Assembly (NCBI GenBank): GCA_910578645.1
Contig: CAJTQI010000003.1
Coordinates: 248,001-312,000 of the forward strand
Origin: an uncultured Lachnospiraceae bacterium
GTDB taxonomy: Bacteria > Bacillota > Clostridia > Lachnospirales > Lachnospiraceae
Reading direction: 5' to 3'
DNA: 64,000 nucleotides
The position numbers and the translations under genes are program-made. The notes under the pieces are model-generated. The model ran no database searches. It had not been told where the DNA came from and saw nothing but the letters and a program-made list of their open reading frames with translations. Shown here one piece after another: positions 52,798 through 61,174 of this stretch; the first letter of the stretch is position 1, and each line of letters opens with the position of its first letter.

Positions 52798-52825
52798 GTT
52801 TGAAAATAATTGGCAAGCATTTTCA

Positions 52826-53161
52826 TTATTTATCCAAATAATATCCATCAATACATCCTTCAATATAGCCAATACATTTATTACGCACTTCGGGGCTGCA
52901 AGAAGCAAGTTTTTTATACAGATGTATCCATTCTTGCATATCGGGAGAAACAGATATATCTTTCTGTTTTTCAGAACCACTAAATAAGTAATCCATGGAT
53001 GTATTTAAAGTGGTTGCAATTCTAAAAAGATATTCGGCAGAAAAGCGGTTATCATCCCATTTAGATATCGTTCCATTTGCAATTTGTGTGGTTCGTTCAA
53101 GAGAAGCTATTGTATAACCTTGTTGATTACATTTTTCTTTTATTCGAGCTACTATTGACAT
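52826..53161 (-). CDS. XRE-family regulator
   Basis: 111 residues from the ATG at 53161, preceded by GGAGGGG. Helix-turn-helix GYTIASLERTTQIANGTISKWDDNRFS with a Cro/C1 pattern, then a helical tail (PEVRNKCIGYIEGCIDGYY). Probably controls the element's own genes with the second XRE gene upstream. Confidence 0.8.
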   Translation of the reverse strand: MSIVARIKEKCNQQGYTIASLERTTQIANGTISKWDDNRFSAEYLFRIATTLNTSMDYLFSGSEKQKDISVSPDMQEWIHLYKKLASCSPEVRNKCIGYIEGCIDGYYLDK

Positions 53162-53252
53162 GCATTTCCCCTCCAAAGTCTAATACATACCCGTCAATAG
53201 CCTATAGCCTATTGACATTTTGAAAAAATGCAGGTACGGTGATGTACCTGCA

Positions 53253-53615
53253 TCATTTTTCAGAACTGTGTGGGTTGGGTCTTTCAGAATTTGGGTTTAA
53301 TAGCTTTTGCTGAGTATTAAGTAATTCCTTTGCCATTAGTAAAAGGTATTGTTGTGTTTCTGGTGCCAGATGTCCGAAGATATCTGTAAACTCCTTTTCA
53401 TATGGAGATGACACAAACATTTCCCCGTCACCAATCAGAAACCAAGTTTCGCTCACGTTAAAAGTAGAGCATATGACCTTGATATATTTGTCTGCTAATG
53501 GACGGTTTCCGCTTTCTATCATTGAATAGGCAGTTTGTGTTATGCCAAGGTGTTTGGCAAATTCGGTCTGATTAAGCCCCAAAGCCTTTCTAACCTCTTT
53601 TAAACGTTGAACCAT
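53253..53615 (-). CDS. XRE-family repressor
   Basis: 120 residues. Cro/C1 helix-turn-helix at the N-terminus (LKEVRKALGLNQTEFAKHLG, ITQTAYSMIESGNRPL). Divergent from the gene at 53781 across an operator-rich gap. The layout is like a phage lysis-lysogeny switch and this protein is the likely repressor (inference). Confidence 0.85.
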   Translation of the reverse strand: MVQRLKEVRKALGLNQTEFAKHLGITQTAYSMIESGNRPLADKYIKVICSTFNVSETWFLIGDGEMFVSSPYEKEFTDIFGHLAPETQQYLLLMAKELLNTQQKLLNPNSERPNPHSSEK

Positions 53616-53628
53616 GAAAAGAACCTCC

Positions 53629-53744
53629 CCTGTGATGTTGTAATACTACTTTATCACAAAAAATATATAAAATCAATGCTCAAAACAAATTATATCACAA
53701 AATTAATAAAAATACTTGACGTGATATTATGTATGTGATATATT
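53629..53744. promoter_or_regulatory. Divergent operator-promoter region of the XRE switch
   Basis: TATCAC or its complement GTGATA appears near 53652, 53691, 53721 and 53735, plus GTGAT near 53631. A promoter for the right-hand gene, TTGACG (53716-53721), 17 bases, TATATT (53739-53744), is overlapped by two of the copies. Repression by an XRE protein is the likely use. Confidence 0.65.
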
Positions 53745-53780
53745 GTTATTGCAAAGTTAATGAAAGGAGTGATAAAAATT

Positions 53781-54011
53781 ATGAAAGCAACCGTTAAAGA
53801 AACAGCAGACATTCTTAAAAGACTATCTCCACAAAATCAGGCATATTTTATGACACTGGTGAGAGTTGCAGAAATCGCAGAAAACGGTGTAAAAAATACT
53901 GTTTTCGAACAACCATGCCCCCAAATGCAGACAGTTCAATTAATGTATTCGCAGAAAGCAGATGGCATTCAGGGGAATCATATACGAAAGACAGCGGAAA
54001 TAGCAAAATGA
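53781..54011 (+). CDS. Small protein under the XRE switch
   Basis: 76 residues from the ATG at 53781 (AAAGGAGTGA upstream). Helical N-terminus KETADILKRLSPQNQAYFMTLVR resembles the C-terminal helices of XRE regulators, but there is no helix-turn-helix. Overlaps the next gene by 4 bases. Confidence 0.6.
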   Translation: MKATVKETADILKRLSPQNQAYFMTLVRVAEIAENGVKNTVFEQPCPQMQTVQLMYSQKADGIQGNHIRKTAEIAK

Positions 54012-54322
54012 ATATAGCAAAAGAATGGAATTGCATTGATAGATTTATTATGAAGACAGAAAGTTTCCTTCATAATATCAGGATATCCGACTTGTCTGGG
54101 CAGGTTGATGTGGAAACTATGATTCAGGCGGAGACAGAGCAGCTCAGAGCAGAAACAGAGAGATTAAAGTCACGGGAGACACCAATATATTTGATAGAAG
54201 ATAAAGGACAGTTTTTATGTCCAAAGTGCCAGGCACCGGTGCATGGAGCAGATGCAAAGTATTGTTCCAATTGTGGGCATAGGGTGATTAGGCATATTCC
54301 GGTTGGTTTTATGAAAGGCTGA
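54008..54322 (+). CDS. Zinc-ribbon small protein
   Basis: 104 residues. Helical first half with a Glu/Arg coiled coil, then a C-terminal zinc ribbon CPKCQAPVHGADAKYCSNCG. Translationally coupled to the previous gene. Function unknown. Confidence 0.65.
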   Translation: MNIAKEWNCIDRFIMKTESFLHNIRISDLSGQVDVETMIQAETEQLRAETERLKSRETPIYLIEDKGQFLCPKCQAPVHGADAKYCSNCGHRVIRHIPVGFMKG

Positions 54323-54397
54323 AAAAAGTTAGGAGTAGCCAAGCAAGGCTTTTCTATATATTACATTATTAAGGCAAGTATATGATTAATAAGTACA

Positions 54398-54426
54398 TTG
54401 ACAAATACGCTGCATATTTGTGTAAG
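54398..54426 (+). promoter_or_regulatory. Promoter of a long non-coding transcript
   Basis: TTGACA at 54398-54403, a 17-base spacer, TGTAAG at 54421-54426 (four of six bases match the -10 consensus). Confidence 0.55.
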
Positions 54427-54432
54427 AACTAA

Positions 54433-54931
54433 GCATTTGCGTCATAAAGCCCGGCAACGTCCGGCATGTATGGAGCTTCACAGTGGGCCCGCAAAGATAT
54501 CAGATAGTGTGGATGAGCGGCATGGCCTGTTCTGTGTAACGCGTCTTCCGGTAAAGGACGCGGCGATGATATGCGTGGCGGTGACAATGATACACACTTG
54601 AAGGGAGTCTTCCCATAGGAATGGGAGAGGTAGAGTAGCATGCTGCGGAATGGGCATGTGAGGGTAACCTGTGGAGCTGACCAACAGCCGCCGGCGAGAA
54701 AGCTTTATGGATATATGCGACGCTGCATAATAAATTAGCCTTTTGTGAGTGGTGGATATTTCAATATTATGTTTTGGGGGAGAGTATTTTTATTTATGGA
54801 TTATTAGGATATCCATCACTCCCAGGAGACTAAGAGTTGCAGAAAGTAAGCGGCATTGACATGGAGTAGGCAGCCATGCCGAATGAAAATGCAACAGAAA
54901 AAGGTTCTACTTATACGGAACCTTTTTCTGA
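54433..54931 (+). ncRNA. About 500-nt structured non-coding RNA candidate
   Basis: Starts after the TTGACA promoter and ends at a perfect 12-bp terminator AGAAAAAGGTTC/GAACCTTTTTCT (about 54897-54930). It holds local stems such as CGCGTC/GACGCG (54539-54561), CTTCCCAT/ATGGGAG (about 54608-54627) and GCGGCAT/ATGCCG (about 54850-54880). It is more GC-rich than the flanks. Frames inside lack ribosome sites and normal composition. Large ornate RNAs of the GOLLD/ROOL kind are known from phages and mobile elements of Firmicutes; identity with either is not shown. Confidence 0.55.
54714..54729. repeat. Palindrome variant TATGCGACGCTGCATA
   Basis: Two adjacent bases differ from the 16-bp palindrome of the transfer region. 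Lies in the non-coding transcript. Confidence 0.5.
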
Positions 54932-54945
54932 TTTAGGAGGTATCG

Positions 54946-55080
54946 ATGGATATACTAAAGAAAGCGGCGGAAGGGTTTAGAAGTTTGCTATCAACAGCAT
55001 ATTATTTTGAAGCTGCAAGGAAAAACAGTAATTTAGATAGATACCGTATCGGGAACCAGGACAATACAATTAGAATATAA
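54946..55080 (+). CDS. Small basic protein
   Basis: 44 residues (MDILKKAAEGFRSLLSTAYY...NTIRI). AGGAGG five bases before the ATG is a strong ribosome site, and it follows directly on the terminator of the long RNA. Function unknown; one of two small genes near the recombinase. Confidence 0.5.
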   Translation: MDILKKAAEGFRSLLSTAYYFEAARKNSNLDRYRIGNQDNTIRI

Positions 55081-55216
55081 AATAATAGTTATAGGGACAA
55101 AGTTACCGAACATAAAATACTGGCAGGAGGGGAGTACAGTACTGTGAGAAGTAATTTTTTCACAGTCGAGTGTACTTGCGCTTAAATTTGCAGGCTGAGC
55201 AAGAATGGAGGGTTAA
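55081..55216 (+). other. Short gap with a hairpin before the recombinase region
   Basis: No gene. CTGTGA...TTCACAG (about 55142-55168) forms a hairpin around a T run. Confidence 0.4.
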
Positions 55217-55384
55217 ATGGATATTGCATATAAAGATACAGAAAATCGCTGTGAAAACATATTTGCTGCTGAACTATCTGATATCAGGAAAAATTTCACA
55301 GACCTGTGGATTGAAGTGATTTGTGAAAAAGAAAATGGGTTGATGAAAAGAAATGATATGCATACTAATCTTTTCAGATTATAA
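55217..55384 (+). CDS. Small protein upstream of the recombinase
   Basis: 55 residues (MDIAYKDTENRCENIFAAEL...). GGAGGG precedes the ATG. The stop is 41 bases before the recombinase start. Such small neighbours of large serine recombinases are sometimes directionality factors for excision; nothing in the sequence proves this here. Confidence 0.5.
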   Translation: MDIAYKDTENRCENIFAAELSDIRKNFTDLWIEVICEKENGLMKRNDMHTNLFRL

Positions 55385-55425
55385 TAATATCTGAATATTG
55401 GTTTGTTTTATGAGGGATAATTACG

Positions 55426-56994
55426 ATGAGAAATATTGTAGCTATTTACAGTCGTTTATCTGAAGAAGATAAAAACAAACTCAATGAATATGACGACAGC
55501 CAGAGCATACAAAATCAAAAAAGTATGCTAATCAGTTATGCTGTCAGCCAGGGGTGGGAAATATATAATATTTATTCAGATGATGATTATAAAGGTTCTG
55601 ACAGGAACAGACCGGCATTCAGGCAATTAATGGAAGATGCTAAAGCGCACAAGTTTGATATTGTTTTATGCAAATCCCAGGCACGGTTTACAAGAGAACT
55701 TGAACTTGTTGAGAAGATTATCCATGGGCAGTTTGTTGAATGGGGTATCAGGTTTGTCGGATTTGCTGACAATGCTGACACTGCCATAGCCGGAAACAAG
55801 AAAGCCAGGCAAATTAACGGACTTGTGAATGAATGGTATCTGGAAGATTTATCGGATAACATTAAAACAGTCCTGACAGACCACCGCAAGAAAGGAATGC
55901 ATATCGGTTCTTTTGCCTTATATGGATATAAAAAGGACCCGGAACAAAAGGGGCATCTGGTTATTGATGAGGAAGCAGCCGAGGTTGTGAAACTGGTATT
56001 TAAACTGTATGCTTCCGGTATGGGGCGGACGAATATAGCCAGGTATTTAAATGAGCGGGGCATTCCGAACCCAACGGAATATAAGCGTCTGCAAGGGATG
56101 CATTATAAAGGCACTTCTGAATATAGTGCATTGTGGAAATATTTTGCAATCAGTGATATGCTGCGTAATGAAATGTATATTGGCAATATGGTACAGGGAA
56201 AATACCGGAACCCCACCTATAAATCAAAGCACAGTAAGCCCGTTCCTAAGGAGCAGTGGATTATTGTTGAAAATACACATGAGCCAATTATAGATAAGGC
56301 ATTGTGGGATAAGGTGCAAAATATGTTATCGGAGCGGGCAAAGCCAATGTGCACCGGGAAAGTCGGTATCTTTGCGCGCAAAACAAGGTGCATGTATTGC
56401 GGCTATACACTTGCGTCACAAAAAAACAGAGGGTTTTATTATTTACGATGCCCATCAAGAGCTGTTTCCGGTATAAATGTCTGTCCCGGTGGAATGATAG
56501 CACAAAGGTTTCTTGAGAGAGCAGTGCTAGACGAGCTAAACTACATCATCAACCAGTTTTTTGACGAGTCGGAAGCAGAAAGACGCCTTCTGCTTCAAAA
56601 TAAAAGTGAGTCAGAGAAAAAAGATTTGAAGAAAGCGTTGACAGATTACCAGAGTAAAAAGGCAGATGTTGAAAATGCAATCAAGGATATTTATATTGAT
56701 AAGGTAAAAGGAATCATAACAGAACAGGAATTTATGGATTTCAAATCTTCTTTTCAGGCGGATGCCCGGACATACGGTTATAAAATACAGGAAATCAATA
56801 ATAGGTTATCTGATTTGAAGCAGAGAGACGAGCAGGAATGTTCAGTAAAGGATATTTTAAAGAGATACCGTAATATTGAGCATCTTGACCGTACAATTGT
56901 AGAAACGTTGATTGATTATATTGAAATTGGACGAAACGATAATAAGGTACATAAGTCCGATTTGCCGCCTATTATGATTCATTGGAAATTTTAA
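55426..56994 (+). CDS. Large serine recombinase (integrase) of the element
   Basis: 522 residues. Catalytic resolvase domain with the nucleophile Ser12 in IYSRLSEED, RNRPAFRQL and ARFTRELELVEKI; recombinase domain (GYKKDPEQKGHLVIDEEAAEVVKLVF, YLNERGIPNPTEYKR); a zinc ribbon CMYCGY...RCPSR...CPGG near residues 323-352; a coiled-coil region; and an acceptable C-terminus. Large serine recombinases integrate and, with a directionality factor, excise phages, ICEs and skin elements. It ends 23 bases from the right junction, so it is the enzyme that placed the element in cotJC. Confidence 0.95.
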   Translation: MRNIVAIYSRLSEEDKNKLNEYDDSQSIQNQKSMLISYAVSQGWEIYNIYSDDDYKGSDRNRPAFRQLMEDAKAHKFDIVLCKSQARFTRELELVEKIIHGQFVEWGIRFVGFADNADTAIAGNKKARQINGLVNEWYLEDLSDNIKTVLTDHRKKGMHIGSFALYGYKKDPEQKGHLVIDEEAAEVVKLVFKLYASGMGRTNIARYLNERGIPNPTEYKRLQGMHYKGTSEYSALWKYFAISDMLRNEMYIGNMVQGKYRNPTYKSKHSKPVPKEQWIIVENTHEPIIDKALWDKVQNMLSERAKPMCTGKVGIFARKTRCMYCGYTLASQKNRGFYYLRCPSRAVSGINVCPGGMIAQRFLERAVLDELNYIINQFFDESEAERRLLLQNKSESEKKDLKKALTDYQSKKADVENAIKDIYIDKVKGIITEQEFMDFKSSFQADARTYGYKIQEINNRLSDLKQRDEQECSVKDILKRYRNIEHLDRTIVETLIDYIEIGRNDNKVHKSDLPPIMIHWKF

Positions 56995-57017
56995 GTTGTT
57001 TTTACATGACCGCCCCA

Positions 57018-57022
57018 TCTGC
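57018..57022. other. Right attachment-site core
   Basis: TCTGC, the same five bases as at 20387-20391. After excision one copy would remain inside a continuous cotJC. Confidence 0.8.
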
Positions 57023-57424
57023 GGCCATATCCTCACATAAATCTGTGATAATATCGCCTTTAGACTGAAATTCACATGCATTGAACGGAACGCCGCCCGC
57101 TGCCTGGGGCCAGATACCGATGGTGTGGTCCACATAGTAATTGGCGAAACCGGATTCCTCAATTTCTTCCATCGATAAATTTTTGGTGAGCTGATGGACG
57201 ATTGTAGCCACCATCTCAAGGTGGGCCAGTTCTTCAGTTCCGATATCGGTCAACACCGCTGCAACCTCCCTGTACGGGCATGCATATCTTTGTGACAGGT
57301 AACGCATAGATGCTCCCATCTCCCCGTCAGGTCCGCCGTATTGGCTGATGATTGCTTGTGCAAGTTTCGCATTTGGCGTTGTGATATTTACCGGATATTC
57401 CAGTCTTCTTTCATAATTCCACAT
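57018..57424 (-). pseudogene. cotJC: cotJC, 5' part (codons 1-135), separated by the element
   Basis: Starts MWNYERRLEYPVNITTPNAK at 57424 and is intact to codon 135 (ITDLCEDMAA). Past the junction the frame reads seven foreign codons (DGAVM region) to a stop at 57002. Contains manganese-catalase-type ligands (for example ELAHLEMVATIVHQL) but lacks the C-terminal third. A truncated product could be made while the element is integrated. The start overlaps the cotJB stop (TAATG). Confidence 0.95.
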
Positions 57425-57699
57425 TAAGCACAGCCTCCTTCCCAAGGCATAGGCAGGGTTGCCCAAACCCAGTCGCTGCAATTTGGTGTATCTGCCATAG
57501 CGAGAGTCAGCGGACCAAATTTATCAGCATATTCTTTTTTCGCCTGATTCGTCATACGATTATAGTGGTTAAAATATTCCATAGCGTTCCTGTCGTTAGG
57601 ATGGGTGTCCAGATACAGGGCCATTTCAATGGTGACAAAATCCATGACGCCTATATCATGGAGCAGTTTTTCCTGCTCATTGGCAAAATGCATGTTCAT
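57424..57699 (-). CDS. cotJB: Spore coat protein CotJB
   Basis: 91 residues. LLHDIGVMDFVTIEMALYLDTHPND and YADKFGPLTL followed by WVWATLPMPWEGGC are typical of CotJB. Part of the cotJABC operon, transcribed late in sporulation in the mother cell (sigma-E controlled in Bacillus subtilis). Overlaps cotJA upstream by 4 bases and cotJC downstream. Confidence 0.95.
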   Translation of the reverse strand: MNMHFANEQEKLLHDIGVMDFVTIEMALYLDTHPNDRNAMEYFNHYNRMTNQAKKEYADKFGPLTLAMADTPNCSDWVWATLPMPWEGGCA

Positions 57700-57869
57700 T
57701 TTTTACAACATCTCCTTCCTGTGAATGGTTTGTCAAGCTCCGGGAAAACGGTTCCGGCGTCGTATGCTTCTTCAAGGTTATCGTAAATCCCGTTAAAGTG
57801 CTGCCAGGGGACATATGCCATTGCGAGGGGGAATCTGTCGCAATTTTCTTTGTACATATAATCTTTCAT
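57696..57869 (-). CDS. cotJA: Spore coat associated protein CotJA
   Basis: 57 residues from the ATG at 57869: RFPLAMAYVPWQHFNGIYDN then LEEAYDAGTVFPELDKPFTG, the CotJA core. First gene of the interrupted operon. The predicted coat-associated role follows the family. Confidence 0.92.
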   Translation of the reverse strand: MKDYMYKENCDRFPLAMAYVPWQHFNGIYDNLEEAYDAGTVFPELDKPFTGRRCCKK

Positions 57870-58098
57870 AAAATTACCCTTCTATTTCTCAAATATTTTT
57901 AATAATATATTATGTTATAATCATTTCTGTGTGTCTGGGGAATAGACACAGTTTTTTCACAGTTTTATAAGAATAAAGACACAATTTTCCAGTAAATTTA
58001 TGTAAGTAGATACAAGAATCAACTTGATAGTTGTTTTTATCATTACTTAAATCTGTAAATCATTGATTTTTAATATTCTGTTTAGGGAGGAACGCGTT
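57870..58098. other. Divergent region between cotJ and the ABC transporter
   Basis: AT-rich, about 230 bases. GTGTCT/AGACAC at 57932-57950, followed by AGTTTTTT, is a hairpin. A sigma-E promoter for cotJ is expected here, but no pair of boxes fits well enough to place. Confidence 0.4.
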
Positions 58099-59064
58099 TT
58101 GATACAGGCAGAGGACTTGGTAAAAAGATACGGCAGTCATACGGCCGTTGAGCATTTGTCTTTTCAGGTTGAAAAGGGACAGATTTATGGGTTCCTTGGG
58201 CCCAATGGAGCCGGTAAATCCACTACAATGAATATTCTTACAGGGTATATCGCCGCAGGTAGCGGTACGGTAAAGGTAAATGGATACGATATTTTGAAAG
58301 AACCGGAGAAGGCGAAGAAATGTATAGGTTATCTGCCGGAGACGCCGCCTCTATATACGGATATGACGGTTTTAGAATATCTTTTGTTTGTGGCGGAATT
58401 GAAGAAAGTCCCGAAGAAGGAGAGAAAAGAGCAGGTGCGGGACATTATGGAGAAAATCCAATTGTCTGAGGTAAAAGAGCGTCTGATTAAAAATCTTTCC
58501 AAGGGGTACAAGCAGCGTGTAGGATTAGCGCAGGCTTTGGTGGGTTATCCGGAAGTGCTCATCTTAGATGAGCCAATGGTTGGACTTGACCCGAAACAGA
58601 TTATAGAAATACGGGACTTTATTAAAGGTCTTGCAGGAAAACACACAGTTATTTTAAGTTCCCATATACTTTCGGAAGTGAGTGCGGTATGTGACCACAT
58701 TATGATAATTTCCCAAGGTAAACTTGTGGCGAGCGGTTCTCCGGAACAATTGCAGGAGATGATGCGGTCTAAGGTGGAGATTGAGGTGACGGTGTTGGGG
58801 GAAGAGCAGCCGGCGAAAATGGTTTTAGAGGAAATGGAACAAGTCGAAAACTACAGTATATATCCGGCACAGGAGGCAGGAAGTATTCAGATTGTGGTAT
58901 GTACGAAGGAAAATGCAGATATCCGGAAAGAAGTTTCGGTGGCTTTGTCAGGCGCCGGGCTTGTTATTCTATCTATGAACCGTAGGGAGAAGTCTCTGGA
59001 AGACATTTTCCTCAAATTGACGGCAGGGGAAGAGGGAGGTGCAGAGGATGACGGCAATTTATAA
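58099..59064 (+). CDS. ABC transporter ATP-binding protein
   Basis: 321 residues from a TTG at 58099 with AGGGAGG eight bases upstream. Walker A GPNGAGKSTTMN, signature NLSKGYKQRVGLAQAL, Walker B VLILDEPMVGLDP, and the H-loop histidine in VILSSHIL. The C-terminal region is the DUF4162-like tail of GldA-type ATPases. It overlaps the next gene, the fused permease, and should form one exporter with it. Confidence 0.92.
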   Translation: MIQAEDLVKRYGSHTAVEHLSFQVEKGQIYGFLGPNGAGKSTTMNILTGYIAAGSGTVKVNGYDILKEPEKAKKCIGYLPETPPLYTDMTVLEYLLFVAELKKVPKKERKEQVRDIMEKIQLSEVKERLIKNLSKGYKQRVGLAQALVGYPEVLILDEPMVGLDPKQIIEIRDFIKGLAGKHTVILSSHILSEVSAVCDHIMIISQGKLVASGSPEQLQEMMRSKVEIEVTVLGEEQPAKMVLEEMEQVENYSIYPAQEAGSIQIVVCTKENADIRKEVSVALSGAGLVILSMNRREKSLEDIFLKLTAGEEGGAEDDGNL

Positions 59065-61174
59065 AAGGGAACTGAAATCATTCTTCCATACATTTGTCGG
59101 TTGGCTTTTTATAGCAGCGCTATTATTCATGATGGGTATTTACTTTACGATATTCAACGTCTATGCGGGATATCCAACTATTTCTTATGTTTTACAGAGT
59201 ATTGTATTTTTGTTGATTATCGCTGTTCCTATTTTGACAATGCGCACGTTTGCCCATGAGAGGAAATATAAGACAGACCAGTTGATATTGACGGCCCCTG
59301 TTTCGGTGGGCAGGATAGTCCTTGGCAAATACATGGCGCTTGTCACTGTACTTGCAATACCTACACTTATAATTGGCGTTGCACCGCTGTTTTTGATGCA
59401 AATGGGAGCATTTCAGACAGGAATTTCCTATACTTCCCTGTTTGGCTTTTTCCTATATGGGTGTCTTGGGCTTGCCCTGGGGCTGTTTCTTTCCTCATTG
59501 ACAGAAAGCGTAGTGATTTCGGCGGTGCTGACTTTCACCATGTTGTTTCTTGGATATATTATGTCTGGGCTATGCAGCATGATATCCGGATTTGGGACAA
59601 CGAAAGTGGCAGAATATGTGTCTAAGTTTTTGACCTGTTTTGATATGGTTGGCAGGTTTGACGCACTTTCAAGCGGATATTTTCAGGTAGAATCTGTCGT
59701 ATATTATGTGAGTCTTACGGCCTTTGTGCTATTTTGCACAGTGCAGTCTATCCAGAAACGCAGATATGCGGTATCTGGTAGGGGAATACGGTTAGGCGCT
59801 TACAATGCTGTGTATATTCTTGTGGCGTTTGCGGTTATGGTTGGAGTGAATCTTGCTCTCAATTATGTGCCTGACCAGTATACTTCGTTGGATGTGACGG
59901 CAAATAAGATGTATACGCTTACGGAGGACACAAAGAAGCTTGTGGAAAGCCTGGACAAGGATGTTACAATTTATGTCTTGGCGGATGAGGCATCCAAGGA
60001 TACCGACTTGGATAAGACATTGGGACAGTTTCAGGGTATGTCAAGTCACATTAAAGTAGAATATGTCAGTCCGGTGTCAAATCCGATGTTCTATTACAAT
60101 TATACGGATACGGAACCTATGGGCAACAGTCTGATTGTGACAGGGGCGTATGACGATGTGGTGGTGGATTATGGCGACATTTATTCTTATGAATTGAATT
60201 ACACCACCTATCAGAGCGAGGTGACAGGATATGACGGTGAGGGACAGATTGTCTCTGCAATTGCCCGCGTTTCTTCCAGTGAAATTCCCAAATTCTATAT
60301 TGTAACAGGGCATGGGGAATTGAATTTTGATGAGAGATTCCTGAATGCCATAGAGAAGGAAAATATAGCCTATGAAGAAATTAGTTTGACCGGAGTAGAC
60401 GCTATTCCGGAGGATGCGGACGGTATCATTCTCAATGCGCCCACAAGTGATTATTCGCAAGATGATGTGGATAAAGTCCTGGATTATCTTGGGCAGGGAG
60501 GCAATGCCCTCATCGTACCTACCTGGACGGTGGAGAGTATGGAGCGTTTTGAGCAACAGATTTTAGGTTATTACGGTGTGTCCGTGGCGGAGGGTATGAT
60601 TGTAGAAGAGGACAGAAACTACTATTATCAGATACCTTATTTTCTGCTTCCGGAGATTATCTATGATGAGATTACACAGAAAGTAGCTGACGGGATGGTG
60701 TTTGCACCGCTCTCCAGAGGGCTCTCCTATGAAGAAGATGAGCAGAATATGTATTACCAGCCGCTGCTTAGCACAAGTGACAGTGCTTTTAGCAAGAGAG
60801 AGCCTTCCGGCGGGGAAGATTATGAGCGGAGCGATTCGGATATCGATGGGCCGTTTGTGATTGGCATGGAAGCAGAGCGGAATGTGGGGGACGGGAAAAT
60901 TTCCAAGGCGGTGATTGTGGCGTCGGAACAGATTTTTACGGCCGCTGCGGACGACGTGGTCCCTGGATATAACGTAAAGCTTTTTGGCAGCATGTTAAGC
61001 AGTCTGGCACAGCGGGAGTTTTCGGTGTCGGTTCCTGTGAAATATTATGAGATTGGCAATCTGGTATTTAGCGCCCAGGCGCTTGGCGTTATAGCGGTAA
61101 TATCCGTATTTGTTATTCCGGCTGGATGTCTTGTGGCAGGGTTTATAATCTGGCTGAAAAGAAGAAAAAAATAA
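59048..61174 (+). CDS. GldF-GldG-like fused ABC permease / auxiliary protein
   Basis: 708 residues from the ATG at 59048 (MTAIYKRELKSFFHTFVGW). The first about 240 residues are a six-span ABC-2 permease. From about 255 a further span and a long extracellular GldG-like domain follow (LDVTANKMYTLTEDTKKLVESLDKDVTIYVL; GHGELNF), with a final membrane span near the C-terminus. GldFG proteins are known from Bacteroidetes gliding, but similar exporters are common in clostridia with unknown substrate. Confidence 0.87.
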   Translation: MTAIYKRELKSFFHTFVGWLFIAALLFMMGIYFTIFNVYAGYPTISYVLQSIVFLLIIAVPILTMRTFAHERKYKTDQLILTAPVSVGRIVLGKYMALVTVLAIPTLIIGVAPLFLMQMGAFQTGISYTSLFGFFLYGCLGLALGLFLSSLTESVVISAVLTFTMLFLGYIMSGLCSMISGFGTTKVAEYVSKFLTCFDMVGRFDALSSGYFQVESVVYYVSLTAFVLFCTVQSIQKRRYAVSGRGIRLGAYNAVYILVAFAVMVGVNLALNYVPDQYTSLDVTANKMYTLTEDTKKLVESLDKDVTIYVLADEASKDTDLDKTLGQFQGMSSHIKVEYVSPVSNPMFYYNYTDTEPMGNSLIVTGAYDDVVVDYGDIYSYELNYTTYQSEVTGYDGEGQIVSAIARVSSSEIPKFYIVTGHGELNFDERFLNAIEKENIAYEEISLTGVDAIPEDADGIILNAPTSDYSQDDVDKVLDYLGQGGNALIVPTWTVESMERFEQQILGYYGVSVAEGMIVEEDRNYYYQIPYFLLPEIIYDEITQKVADGMVFAPLSRGLSYEEDEQNMYYQPLLSTSDSAFSKREPSGGEDYERSDSDIDGPFVIGMEAERNVGDGKISKAVIVASEQIFTAAADDVVPGYNVKLFGSMLSSLAQREFSVSVPVKYYEIGNLVFSAQALGVIAVISVFVIPAGCLVAGFIIWLKRRKK

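Larger units (their letters stand above)
20387..57022. mobile_element. 36.6-kb integrative conjugative element inserted in cotJC
   Basis: The ends are defined by the two halves of cotJC, which share TCTGC (20387-20391 and 57018-57022). The segment between them is 36,631 bp. It encodes partition, replication-like, mobilisation (MobC, relaxase), coupling (VirD4), mating-channel (VirB6, PrgI-VirB4, M23 peptidase), topoisomerase and large serine recombinase proteins in one block. The transfer genes are of the type seen in clostridial Tn1549/CD1107-CD1115 elements. No antibiotic-resistance gene was recognised. Two transfer genes carry apparent lesions, so mobility is uncertain. Confidence 0.92.

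Noticed and set aside
54398..54601. 67-codon ORF within the long non-coding transcript
   Set aside because: No ribosome site, it begins inside the promoter, and the composition is unlike a protein (Cys, Arg and His-rich).
55340..55425. Sigma-E promoter in front of the recombinase gene
   Set aside because: CATACTAAT at about 55361 looks like a sigma-E -10 box, but no matching -35 lies 13-15 bases upstream. Mother-cell control of the recombinase therefore cannot be claimed.
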